Of a DNA stretch of 64,000 bases, positions 44,678 to 53,116 are shown one piece after another; position 1 is the first letter of the stretch; each line of letters starts with the position of its first letter. The translations under genes were made by a program, and so were the position numbers. Origin of the DNA: Pirellulales bacterium (lineage in GTDB: Bacteria > Planctomycetota > Planctomycetia > Pirellulales > JANQPP01). The stretch covers positions 131,128-195,127 of the forward strand of contig JANQPP010000109.1 of assembly GCA_028289405.1 (NCBI GenBank), written 5' to 3'. Under the pieces are notes generated by a model, which saw nothing but the letters and a program-made list of their open reading frames with translations, was not told where the DNA came from and did not search any database.

Positions 44678-44778
44678 GATTGGGCTTGTGCAAAATTGCT
44701 GCTAGCCGAGCTTGGCCGTTTGCCAGCTATGCTTTGCTATTCCTACCCGGACCTTCCCGCCTACAGAGGAGCCAGAAG

Positions 44779-45729
44779 ATGCGCACGGTTCATCGCTCCG
44801 GTTTTACACTTGTCGAATTATTGGTGGTGATCGCCATCATCGGCGTCCTGGTCGCCTTGCTGCTCCCGGCGGTACAGTCGGCACGGGATGCGGCCCGGCG
44901 GATACAATGCGCCAACAACCTTAAGCAACTCGCCTTGGGGGTCGTCTTGTACCAGGAACAACATAAGATGTTTCCGATCAGCATCTCGCCCTGGTCAGAA
45001 GGGGGAAATCCCATTCAAGAACGGAATGGTAAAGGCTGGATTCCGAGTATCCTCCCTCACATCGAACAGCAAGCCATGTTCGACCAATGGGATTTCACGG
45101 GGGATTTCTTTTCCGGCGGCGGTATCAAAAGCGAAGTCAATCGGCCTTTGTTGCTCACTCAACTATCCATCATCGTCTGTCCGACCGATGCCTCATCCCG
45201 CGATCGCGAGTTGTGGAGTGTGCAATATCAGATGACCGATACAGAAGTCGCCCTGACCAACTACAAAGGCGTGATTGGCGATACTCAAATGGGCAGCGGC
45301 GGCAGTTCCTTTCGTGGTACGCTACCGGACTGCCACAATACGACACCATGTAACGGCACTTTTTGGCGAAACAATTATCAAAATCCCGTGTTTCTGGCCG
45401 ACTTTGTGGACGGAACGTCCCAGACGTTCATCATTGGAGAGGATGTGCCAGAGCATAATTACCATTCCGCTTGGGCCTATTCCAATGGCGACTATTCTAG
45501 TTGCCACGTGCCGCTGAACTTCATGCCCAATCCTCCGAATCCGGCCTTTTGGCCCAATGCCATCTCCTTTCGCTCGCAGCACCCTGGTGGAGGTCATTTC
45601 GCCCTCGCCGATGGCTCGGTGCACTACATCAACGAGGGCGTGGAGCACAGTATTTATCGCGCACTGGGCACGCGCGACCGCGGGTTATCCGATCAAACTC
45701 CCGAACCAATTCCGACCGGTGTACTATAA
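44779..45729 (+). CDS. DUF1559 protein with prepilin-type N-terminal methylation site
   Basis: The 316-residue protein starts at ATG 44779 (GAGG ten bases upstream). The prepilin signal is 'RSGFTLVELLVVIAIIGVLV', with cleavage expected after Gly and methylation of Phe. A DUF1559 domain follows, including 'CANNLKQLALGVVLYQEQHK', and the family's characteristic C-terminal 'FRSQHPGGGHFALADGSVHY' is present. These proteins are greatly expanded in planctomycetes. They are pseudopilin-like and their role is unknown. The longer in-frame start at 44680 would put 33 extra residues before the prepilin signal and is unlikely. It is followed after 62 bases by a lipoprotein gene, a common pairing. Confidence 0.9.
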   Translation: MRTVHRSGFTLVELLVVIAIIGVLVALLLPAVQSARDAARRIQCANNLKQLALGVVLYQEQHKMFPISISPWSEGGNPIQERNGKGWIPSILPHIEQQAMFDQWDFTGDFFSGGGIKSEVNRPLLLTQLSIIVCPTDASSRDRELWSVQYQMTDTEVALTNYKGVIGDTQMGSGGSSFRGTLPDCHNTTPCNGTFWRNNYQNPVFLADFVDGTSQTFIIGEDVPEHNYHSAWAYSNGDYSSCHVPLNFMPNPPNPAFWPNAISFRSQHPGGGHFALADGSVHYINEGVEHSIYRALGTRDRGLSDQTPEPIPTGVL

Positions 45730-45791
45730 AGTTACTTAGCGCGGATCGGATTCGTGGGGACCCATTGGATCTTGAGCGAAGGGATACTTGT

Positions 45792-46226
45792 ATGATCTCG
45801 CGGACGACAGATGCATTTTTTATGGCGGTCTGCATACTGCTTATGTGCGGTTGCAGTGAGAGCCTTCCGACGCTACAGGGTAAAGTCACGATCGACGGCA
45901 ATCCTCCTCCGAATGAAAACATCTCCGGGAGCACAATTTCTTTCGAACCGGTCGGTGGGAAGGGAGGGGCCACGACGTACGCCCTCATTCAGCCGGACGG
46001 TTCCTACGAGGTGAAAACTGGTGCCACCAGCGGTATGGCGCAAGGCGAGTACCGCGTGCGAATTGCTACCGTGATCGGAATTCCCGCTCCACCCACGCCG
46101 GACAATCCCAATCCCAAGCTGAACCTATGGGCACCGGCCAGGTACAACAACTATGAGACCTCCGGCTTGACCGTGACGGTTGGCCCCGGCGAGAACATCC
46201 ACAACTTCGAGTTGACTTCCGATTGA
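45792..46226 (+). CDS. Small lipoprotein with carboxypeptidase-regulatory-like domain
   Basis: The 144-residue protein begins at ATG 45792 (AAGGG upstream) and has a lipoprotein signal 'MAVCILLMCGCSESLPTLQG', with lipidation expected at a Cys in the 'LMCGCSE' box. The mature part is a beta domain with 'GKVTIDGNPPP' and 'IQPDGSYEVKTGATSGMAQGE' segments like transthyretin-like or carboxypeptidase-regulatory domains. Such lipoproteins commonly sit next to DUF1559 genes in planctomycetes, as here. It should be anchored to the outer face of a membrane. Function unknown. Confidence 0.85.
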   Translation: MISRTTDAFFMAVCILLMCGCSESLPTLQGKVTIDGNPPPNENISGSTISFEPVGGKGGATTYALIQPDGSYEVKTGATSGMAQGEYRVRIATVIGIPAPPTPDNPNPKLNLWAPARYNNYETSGLTVTVGPGENIHNFELTSD

Positions 46227-46275
46227 TGGGTCGGCGGATGCGCGCCGTCAACGCCGACAGATCGAAGTTCTTCAA

Positions 46276-47061
46276 TCAGCCGATGCGAAGCTGATGCCTG
46301 GGCGTGAGCATCCTCCGAAACGTGAGCAGCACGATCAACGCCGTGCCCAAGCACGTTGCCGTGCCGACCAGGAACATGATCACGATTTGATACTTCACCG
46401 CCTCTAGCGGATCAGCCCCAGCCAGGATTTGCCCTGTCATCATACCGGGCAGGCTGACGAGGCCCACCACGGACATGGAATTCAAAATCGGTGTCAAACC
46501 AGTGCGGACGGCGTTTCGCACTGGTTGACGGGCTGCCTCCCAGCGTGTGCCTCCCAGCGTGAGAATCATTTCCACTTCTTCCCGACGAGCGGACAGGCTC
46601 TCCGCGAACGTTTGCAGGCCCACCGAAATCCCGTTGAGCGCGTTTCCCAAAACCATGCCTAACAGAGGGATGACATACTGTGGGTCATACCAGGCATCCT
46701 GCCGGCCCAGAACTCCGAAGACGGCAAAAGCGGTGACCAGCCATGAACTGAGCCAGATCGACAGCAGGGTATCGCCTCGCAAACCGGCATGTCGTCGCGG
46801 CGCGCGCTGCACGGCCGTGATTCCCGCCACCACGGTCATGAACATCAGCAGAGCCACCACGACGTACCATCTCCGTAAGTGGAAGACCCATTCCAAGACC
46901 ATGCCCAGCAAGAGCAACTGCACGACGGTGCGAATACTGGCCCAGAAAAACTCCCGCACCAGTTCCAGCCGCAGGGCTAGGGACATCCCTCCATTGGCGA
47001 GCATTAGCAGTGCCGCCACTACCAATTGCCAGGCGGTGAGGCGCAGATAGGAATCTTCCAT
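46276..47061 (-). CDS. fetB: FetB-like ABC iron export permease (UPF0014)
   Basis: The 261-residue protein has six or seven helices and matches the UPF0014/FetB family: 'LALRLELVREFFWASIRTVV', 'VQLLLLGMVLEWVF', 'VIPLLGMVLGNALNGISVG' and 'SVVGLVSLPGMMTGQILAG'. FetAB of Escherichia coli exports iron and raises peroxide resistance. The gene begins 28 bases after the end of the histidine kinase gene on the same strand and is probably cotranscribed with the two-component system. A matching FetA-like ATPase gene lies 4 kb away on the same strand rather than next to it. Confidence 0.88.
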   Translation of the reverse strand: MEDSYLRLTAWQLVVAALLMLANGGMSLALRLELVREFFWASIRTVVQLLLLGMVLEWVFHLRRWYVVVALLMFMTVVAGITAVQRAPRRHAGLRGDTLLSIWLSSWLVTAFAVFGVLGRQDAWYDPQYVIPLLGMVLGNALNGISVGLQTFAESLSARREEVEMILTLGGTRWEAARQPVRNAVRTGLTPILNSMSVVGLVSLPGMMTGQILAGADPLEAVKYQIVIMFLVGTATCLGTALIVLLTFRRMLTPRHQLRIG

Positions 47062-47088
47062 GATACGTGGGCCCGTGGTAAAGGATTG

Positions 47089-48606
47089 TCAGGTCGTGGT
47101 GACAGAGGAAGCATTCCTTATCTCGGGCGAAATTGCCGCCGCGGCGAACAGGATTTCCACGGTGAAATCACCCTGCGACTCCGACCTCACGCAAATTTCC
47201 CCGCCATTGAGTTCCACAAGCCGCTTCACCATCGACAGACCTAGGCCCGAGTGTTGGCCCGTCTGTTCCCGTGAGGCCGAACCCGTCCAAAAACGGTCAA
47301 ACACGCGGTCCGCGTCCTCGTGAGAGACTTGGCTGCCGCTGTTTCGCAGCATGAGCCGCGATTGGCCATTGGAGTTGGCCAAGCGGACCGACAAGGAACC
47401 GCACGAGTCGACATGCGAAACCGCGTTGTGGAAGAGATTCCGCAGGATCATACGTAAATGCTCCGGATCGACGAGGACCATCGCCTCGTTTGCAAGATCC
47501 CAAAGGACATGCAGTCGGCGCCGTAGAGCCACCTGCTCAAAATCTTGCCAGCTCTCCCGCGCCATTAAGGTCAAGTTCACCCGCTGACGTTTGGCCACAA
47601 GCTGGTTGGCATCCAGACGGGCCAGCAAGAGCAGGCTCTCGACCATTTGCTGTAACTCTTCGCAAACCGTGAGGCAGGTATTTAGGAATTCGCGGTATTC
47701 TCTAGGACTTCTTTCCCTGGAGAGGCTAACTTCAAGATTGGAGCGAAGTCCGGCCAGTGGCGTGCGCAATTCGTGCGCCACATTCGAGCTGAACGATTTT
47801 TCCCGCACGAAAGCCTGCTCCAAGCGGTCGAGAAGATCATTCAGCTTCGTCACAATGGGCGAGAGTTCGCGGGGCAGGTTTTCGAATTGCAGGCGGGTGG
47901 CCAGATCCCCGGCTTGGATGCGTCCGATCGACGCGCCCAGAGACTGAAGCGGCAGCAGTCCGCGCCGCACCAAATGTCTTTGTAATAGGCTGGCGATGAC
48001 TGCCCCGCTCAGCGTGACGGCCGCCAGCAGCCCACGGATCCGAGACAGGACACGATCCATTTCAGCGGTGGATCGAGCGACCGTCATGACAAGGCTTGGT
48101 GGCGCGGCGTCCAGGAATTCTTCTGGAGGGGGATACGTGCCGAAACGTCTCAGCGCGTCTGCGCGATCCTCTTCATCCTCCGGATCAAAGTCATCGTGTG
48201 GCGTGAATGTGAGGCCGCAAACTCGGCCAGCTCGGCCATCCGGCAATTCGTGAGTGCGAAACACTGGCACGTCCGTCGTGCCCGCGATTCTCACCAAATC
48301 CACGCTTCCCAAGCTTGGTGACCGGGCCACGGATTTTCCGCCCGCAATCCAAACTTGAAAATACTCTGGTTCGTCGCCTGTCAAAAATTCTTCCGGCAGG
48401 CGATCTCCCAGATCGATTTCCAACTCACCGAATTCATGTTCAAAAAGCGAGGCAACACCGTGCGCCCGAGCTTCGAGGGAGCGGTCAAATTCCTCCAACA
48501 ACGCCCCTTTCACCGAGGCATACACGGCGAATCCCGAAGCCACCAACACAGCGGTCGTCGCCAATGCCGTGCTCGCGGTGAGCCGCGACCGCAAGGAGCG
48601 GGTCAT
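47089..48606 (-). CDS. Sensor histidine kinase
   Basis: The 505-residue protein has one N-terminal helix, a periplasmic sensor region (about 40-185), a second helix (about 190-208), a HAMP domain, a HisKA dimerisation domain with phosphoacceptor H278 in 'FSSNVAHELRTPLAGLRS', and a HATPase domain ('LFHNAVSHV' N-box, 'DRVFDRFWTG' and 'GLGLSMVKRLVELNGG'). The sensor region has a strongly acidic patch at about residues 138-150 ('DDFDPEDEEDRAD') that could bind cations. It overlaps the response regulator gene by four bases (ATGA). The coupled fetB gene suggests a metal signal, but that is inference. Confidence 0.92.
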   Translation of the reverse strand: MTRSLRSRLTASTALATTAVLVASGFAVYASVKGALLEEFDRSLEARAHGVASLFEHEFGELEIDLGDRLPEEFLTGDEPEYFQVWIAGGKSVARSPSLGSVDLVRIAGTTDVPVFRTHELPDGRAGRVCGLTFTPHDDFDPEDEEDRADALRRFGTYPPPEEFLDAAPPSLVMTVARSTAEMDRVLSRIRGLLAAVTLSGAVIASLLQRHLVRRGLLPLQSLGASIGRIQAGDLATRLQFENLPRELSPIVTKLNDLLDRLEQAFVREKSFSSNVAHELRTPLAGLRSNLEVSLSRERSPREYREFLNTCLTVCEELQQMVESLLLLARLDANQLVAKRQRVNLTLMARESWQDFEQVALRRRLHVLWDLANEAMVLVDPEHLRMILRNLFHNAVSHVDSCGSLSVRLANSNGQSRLMLRNSGSQVSHEDADRVFDRFWTGSASREQTGQHSGLGLSMVKRLVELNGGEICVRSESQGDFTVEILFAAAAISPEIRNASSVTTT

Positions 48607-49277
48607 GACGCTTCCCCCAGGTAATACCCGTGGCCACGGCGCGTGTGGATCAGCGGCTTCAAATGAGGACGTTCAATCTTTTTTCGCAGATAGCCGATGT
48701 AGACATCCACGACGTTGCTCGTGGCCGAGGAGTGAAACTCGTACACGTGCTCCCAAATATCGCCGCGCGTTACTAGTTGTCCCGCCCGCATTGCGAGGTA
48801 TTCAAGCAATGCGTATTCGCGTGGCGTGAGTGAGAGTTCCTCATCACCCCGCCAGGCATGCCGCCGCACGGTGTCGACGGTCAAGTCACCAATCTCGAGC
48901 ACGGGGTTCGGTGTTTCGTATTTTCGACGCACCAAGGCCCGGATGCGCGCCAGCAATTCGCTGAATTCGAACGGCTTGACTAAATAGTCGTCCGCGCCCT
49001 GGTCCAAACCTTTCACGCGGTCCTCGACCTGATCCCGCGCCGTTAGCACTAGCACGCGAGCGGCATTTTGGTGTTGCCGCAGTTTCTTCAGGATGGACCA
49101 GCCGTCCAGCCCAGGAAGCATCAGATCGAGCACGATCACATCGTATGGAGACGATTCGGCGTACCACATCCCCTCTTGGCCATCGGCGGCGTTATCCACC
49201 GCGTAACCCGCTTCGGCCAACCCCTGACAGACGGCGTCCCTCACGGGAGCGTAATCTTCAACGACGAGGATATGCAT
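48603..49277 (-). CDS. OmpR-family response regulator
   Basis: The 224-residue protein starts at ATG 49277. The receiver domain has the acidic pair in 'VVEDYAPVRD', phosphoacceptor D51 in 'VIVLDLMLPG', and Lys in 'YLVKPFEFSELLARI'. A winged-helix DNA-binding domain follows ('LSLTPREYALLEYLAMRAG' and 'VVDVYIGYLRKKIERP'). It is the first gene of a three-gene unit (regulator, kinase, fetB) read leftward. Its target promoters are not evident; the 239 bases before it, up to the divergent DUF1598-type gene, are the obvious autoregulation site. Confidence 0.93.
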   Translation of the reverse strand: MHILVVEDYAPVRDAVCQGLAEAGYAVDNAADGQEGMWYAESSPYDVIVLDLMLPGLDGWSILKKLRQHQNAARVLVLTARDQVEDRVKGLDQGADDYLVKPFEFSELLARIRALVRRKYETPNPVLEIGDLTVDTVRRHAWRGDEELSLTPREYALLEYLAMRAGQLVTRGDIWEHVYEFHSSATSNVVDVYIGYLRKKIERPHLKPLIHTRRGHGYYLGEAS

Positions 49278-49516
49278 GTAGCGGGTGTAGTGACGCGGAA
49301 ATTGGCATGGGTAAATCATCGCCACCCATTCAGTGTATCCCCACAAGGAATGGGATTCAAAACAGGTAAATTTGGTACCTACTTTTGATGCCGTATGGCC
49401 GTGACGCTCGAGAAATTCCGGTTCGTTCTCATCAAGTTCTCATGTTCGGCCAAGTAGGATTCGAGTGGATCTCGCGGCATCCCCGGAAATAGAGGTAGGC
49501 AACGGAGAAATTGAGG

Positions 49517-51040
49517 ATGAGCAAACACAATTGGAAACCCGGAATGGTTAGAACGTGGGCTGTTATGGCATGTTTCGCCTTGGCGGCCGGTTTGGTGGCT
49601 GGAGCGAACCGGCCGGCGATCGCGCAGGATGCCGGGGACACCAACGACAACGGTGCAAACAACGCCGACAACGGAGACCAAGGGAACAACGGCGATGGCA
49701 CGGGAAACGACAACAACGGCGACAATAACAACAACGGGAACAACAATGATAACAACACGGTGGACAACGCCGTGGGGGGCATCGTCATCGACCCACTGGG
49801 AGTCGTGAGACGGCACGTCACGGGGGGGCAGGGGCGGTTAAACCGCATAAGACGCGCTGCTGCCTGGCGACCGGAGTCTCGTGACATTTTTCGACCCAGC
49901 GAGTGCCGCAAGGTCTCCTTGAACCGTCTGGAACAGGCCGCCCGGCAAGTCACTGAACAAGGAGGGCAGGCTCCCGAAGAGATGCTTTACTTGGCTGGCC
50001 TAACGCGCGTGGAACATGTCTTTCTGTTTCCCGAATCGGGGGACGTGGTGATCGCTGGTCCCGCCGAGGGCTGGTTTGCCGAAGCCGACGGATCGGTCTT
50101 TGGCCTCCAAAGCGGGCAACCTGTGTTGCGACTGGAAGACCTGGCGGCGGTGCTGCGAGCCATCCCACCCGAATCGAATCGCAACGCCGTGATCTCCTGT
50201 TCGATCGACCCCACGCGCGAAGGCTTGGCCAGAATGCAGGCGTTTCTGCATAGTATTGGAGGACGCCCGCCGGCTGCCGAAGTGATCGTGCGTGGGCTGC
50301 GGGAATCTCTCGGCCCGCACGATGTGACGATTAAAGGCATTCCATCCACCACGCGGTTCGCCCAAATCCTGGTGGCGGCGGACTACCGCATGAAGCTCAT
50401 CGGGATCGGGCTGGAAAGGCCCCTCGTGCGGATCAAGAGCTACGTCGATTGGGCTCGGCCCGGCAGCCGCCAGAACGCCTTGGCCCGCTGGTATTTTGTC
50501 CCAGACTATGAATGCGTCCGCGTCAGCGAAGACGAATTGGCCCTGGAATTGGTGGGGCAAGCGGTGAAACTGATCAGCCAGGCGGAGATGGTGGACACCA
50601 GCGGCGGGCTTCAGAAATCGGCCCGTCGCGATGGAGCGAGCGAAAAATTCGTGGCGGGATTCACACGGCAGTATCCGCTGCTTGCCGAGCGAGTGCCGCT
50701 CTACGCCGAGCTGCGGAACATGATCGACCTCAGTGTCGTGGCTGCTTATTTACGACAGTATAATGCCTATGCCCGTTGCCAATGGACACCGGACTGGCTG
50801 CTGGATGAAGCTCAATTCGTCGTGAACAGCTTCTGCGCGCCCAAACAGGTCGGTACGGCCGTGACGGCTGTTTGGCGGCGGAGCCGGCTCATGACGCCGG
50901 TGGGAGGCGGCGTGCGCATCGAGCCAGCCAAGGCGTTTGACTCGGACAACCTGCTTCCGGATGAGCATCACGCGCTGTACAGCTTGCGCGGCTCCATTTC
51001 CTTGGACACTTCGGAAGATGCTCCCTGGTGGTGGGATTAA
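49517..51040 (+). CDS. Secreted DUF1598-type protein with Asn/Asp/Gly-rich linker
   Basis: The 507-residue protein starts at ATG 49517 (GGAG nine bases upstream). A signal peptide (residues about 12-38) is followed by a 50-residue stretch made almost only of Asn, Asp and Gly (about 40-85), a flexible linker. The remainder begins 'VGGIVIDPLGVVRRHV' and has 'LARMQAFLHSIGG' and 'WYFVPDYECVRVSEDELALE'; these match what I recall of the planctomycete DUF1598 domain, whose function is unknown. The C-terminus ends with Trp-rich 'APWWWD'. It should act outside the cytoplasmic membrane. It is convergent with the FetA-like gene and divergent from the response regulator gene. Confidence 0.7.
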   Translation: MSKHNWKPGMVRTWAVMACFALAAGLVAGANRPAIAQDAGDTNDNGANNADNGDQGNNGDGTGNDNNGDNNNNGNNNDNNTVDNAVGGIVIDPLGVVRRHVTGGQGRLNRIRRAAAWRPESRDIFRPSECRKVSLNRLEQAARQVTEQGGQAPEEMLYLAGLTRVEHVFLFPESGDVVIAGPAEGWFAEADGSVFGLQSGQPVLRLEDLAAVLRAIPPESNRNAVISCSIDPTREGLARMQAFLHSIGGRPPAAEVIVRGLRESLGPHDVTIKGIPSTTRFAQILVAADYRMKLIGIGLERPLVRIKSYVDWARPGSRQNALARWYFVPDYECVRVSEDELALELVGQAVKLISQAEMVDTSGGLQKSARRDGASEKFVAGFTRQYPLLAERVPLYAELRNMIDLSVVAAYLRQYNAYARCQWTPDWLLDEAQFVVNSFCAPKQVGTAVTAVWRRSRLMTPVGGGVRIEPAKAFDSDNLLPDEHHALYSLRGSISLDTSEDAPWWWD

Positions 51041-51058
51041 TTGCTCTCCTCACTAAAT

Positions 51059-51742
51059 TTAATCGGATGTAGTAAGCTGGCCTGCTGCCATCTTCGCTTG
51101 GTGCTGGCCCACGCGGTCGGCCTGCCTGGCGTCATGCGTAATCCACACCCACGCGCGGGTACCAGGCAAGTCGTTCCACCAATTTGCCACCAACTGCTCA
51201 ATGGCTTGACTTCCAGCCTCATCCAGTGCTGCGGTGGGCTCATCGAGCAACAACACTTCGGGTTCGAGTTGCAAAACTCTCAACAAAGATACGAATTGGG
51301 CCTCTCCACCAGAGAGGGCCTCACGCGGTCGCGAAAGAAACTCGGCATCCCTGCCCAGCAGCCGCAAACACTCCAAAATCTTTTGGCGATCCCAGGCACA
51401 TGCTTGGTTCGCACGTAGCGTGAAAGGGAAGCGCAGATTCTCCTCCACCGTCCCTTCCAGGAGCGTGGGACGCTGCTGCATGTAAACTACATGCCGACGG
51501 AAGTCGGGAATGTTGGAATCTGGCACAGGAAGCCCGTTCCATAGAATCTCGCCTTCATCCAGCGGATCCAATTGCGCCAGTGCCCGCAGTAGCAACGTCT
51601 TCCCTGAGCCTGGCGGTCCGGTCAGTGCGATCCGTTGGCTGGGCTGGATTCCCCAATCGATCCCCCGAAAGAGCCATGCGTTACTTCCTGTTGCGCGGCG
51701 TCCCGCTCCCACGGCCTGCAAAATGGGTGTTTCTGAGGACAT
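51059..51742 (-). CDS. FetA-like ABC transporter ATPase
   Basis: The 227-residue protein from ATG 51742 is a complete ABC ATPase: Walker A 'GPPGSGKTLLLRAL', Q-loop region 'RRHVVYMQQRPTLLEG', signature 'ALSGGEAQFVSLLRVLQL' and Walker B 'VLLLDEPTAALDEAG', with the H-loop His in 'WVWITHDARQ'. Size and lack of extra domains fit the FetA (YbbL) branch that pairs with FetB. The pairing is inferred from genome context: a fetB gene lies 4 kb to the left on the same strand and no other ABC permease is present. The start codon lacks a clear ribosome site, and a longer frame to 51868 exists. Confidence 0.82.
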   Translation of the reverse strand: MSSETPILQAVGAGRRATGSNAWLFRGIDWGIQPSQRIALTGPPGSGKTLLLRALAQLDPLDEGEILWNGLPVPDSNIPDFRRHVVYMQQRPTLLEGTVEENLRFPFTLRANQACAWDRQKILECLRLLGRDAEFLSRPREALSGGEAQFVSLLRVLQLEPEVLLLDEPTAALDEAGSQAIEQLVANWWNDLPGTRAWVWITHDARQADRVGQHQAKMAAGQLTTSD

Positions 51743-52039
51743 CAGTGCGGTTGCCGTAATAGACGGGGGATGAGTCGCGGAGCAACACCGTGCTTGTCCG
51801 CGTCGGAGGAGATTTTTCCTCACAGGAGACACGCTGCTACTTGATGCGCTTCGGTCGGACGCTTCCAATCAGTAGAAGCGGCAGGGCCATCTTTTTCCCC
51901 AAAGGTGCCCCGCTTGGAATTCTCGCGGGTTTCGGGGCTAGATTTTGCTCGAAACGCCGAATGCATACTAGGTGGTGCGCGCTGCGTGCGATTCTCGCCG
52001 GCACACCATGTGAAGGGACTAATTCGTGACACGGGAAAA

Positions 52040-53116
52040 ATGATGGCGAAATTTGAAATCTGGGACAAACCGCCGCGACACGGTGGGCCCTCATCTTACA
52101 AGCCGTATTTGCCCCAAATCATCCTGGTGGTGTTGGGGATTCTGCTGCTAGGCGTGGGGAGCACGCTTTTTTACCGCGTCGAAGCCAGCGATGAAGGAGT
52201 CGTGCTCCGCTTTGGCCAGCATGTCCGCACCGTGCCGCCGGGTTTGCACTTCAAGCTTCCCTGGCCGGTGGAACAGGTTCATGCCGTGCCCGTCCAACAA
52301 ATTCAGACGCTGGAATTCGGCTTTCAGACGGAACAACCAGGCCGGGTCACGCGCTACGCTCCACAGGGCACGGATGACATCGCCGTTTCCGAAATGCTTA
52401 CGGGTGACCTGAACCTGGCGCACGTGGAGTGGATCGTGCAATACCGCGTGAAGAATTCTCTCGATTTCCTGTTCAAAATCGGTGGAACCGAATTGCCCAG
52501 CACTCAAAGGACCGCCTATGCGGGCGATAGTGCCAATCCCGCCGTCGCCGATACGGTTCGCGATGTGTCCGAGTTCGTGATGCGAAAGCTCGTGGGGGAT
52601 ACGACGGTGGACGCCGTGCTCACCGTGGGACGCGACCGCATTGCCTCGGATGCGAAACGGCTGACCCAAGAAATTCTCGACGGTTTTGAGTCGGGCGTGG
52701 AAATCGTGACCGTCAAGCTTCAAAGCACTTCTCCTCCGGAAGAAGTCGCCGATGCCTTTCAAAGCGTGAACCGTGCCCGCCAGAACAAAGAGCGGTCGGT
52801 CAATCTGGCGGAGGGAGAACGAAACAGCAAGATTCCCGCCGCCCGTGGGGCGCGGGATCAGGCCATTTCCGAAGCGGAAGGGTATCGTGAACGGGTAACC
52901 CGTCAGGCCCAGGGAGAAGTGAATGCCTTCCTGTCACAATTGGCCGAATACGAGAAAGCTCCGGAGATCACCAGAATCCGGCTCTATTTGCAAGCCATGG
53001 AAGAAGTGCTGGCGGCCGTACCACGAAAAACGATTGTTGATGAATCCGTTCCCAGCTTGCTGCCCATGGTCAATTTGGAAAGTGTTCCGGCGAGTGCCCG
53101 GGAGAGGAACCCATGA
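52040..53116 (+). CDS. hflK: HflK-like SPFH membrane protein
   Basis: The 358-residue protein starts at tandem ATGs (52040/52043) with GGGAAAA upstream. A transmembrane helix at about residues 26-44 ('IILVVLGILLLGVGSTLFYR') leads an SPFH/band-7 domain: 'ASDEGVVLRFGQHVRTVPPG', 'WIVQYRV' and 'GFESGVEIVTVKLQSTSPPE'. The C-terminal coiled coil 'ARDQAISEAEGYRERVTRQA' is typical. HflK and HflC form a large complex that controls the FtsH protease and membrane quality. Its stop overlaps the hflC start by four bases (ATGA), so the pair is translationally coupled. The Gly-rich N-terminus of Escherichia coli HflK is missing here. Confidence 0.92.
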   Translation: MMAKFEIWDKPPRHGGPSSYKPYLPQIILVVLGILLLGVGSTLFYRVEASDEGVVLRFGQHVRTVPPGLHFKLPWPVEQVHAVPVQQIQTLEFGFQTEQPGRVTRYAPQGTDDIAVSEMLTGDLNLAHVEWIVQYRVKNSLDFLFKIGGTELPSTQRTAYAGDSANPAVADTVRDVSEFVMRKLVGDTTVDAVLTVGRDRIASDAKRLTQEILDGFESGVEIVTVKLQSTSPPEEVADAFQSVNRARQNKERSVNLAEGERNSKIPAARGARDQAISEAEGYRERVTRQAQGEVNAFLSQLAEYEKAPEITRIRLYLQAMEEVLAAVPRKTIVDESVPSLLPMVNLESVPASARERNP

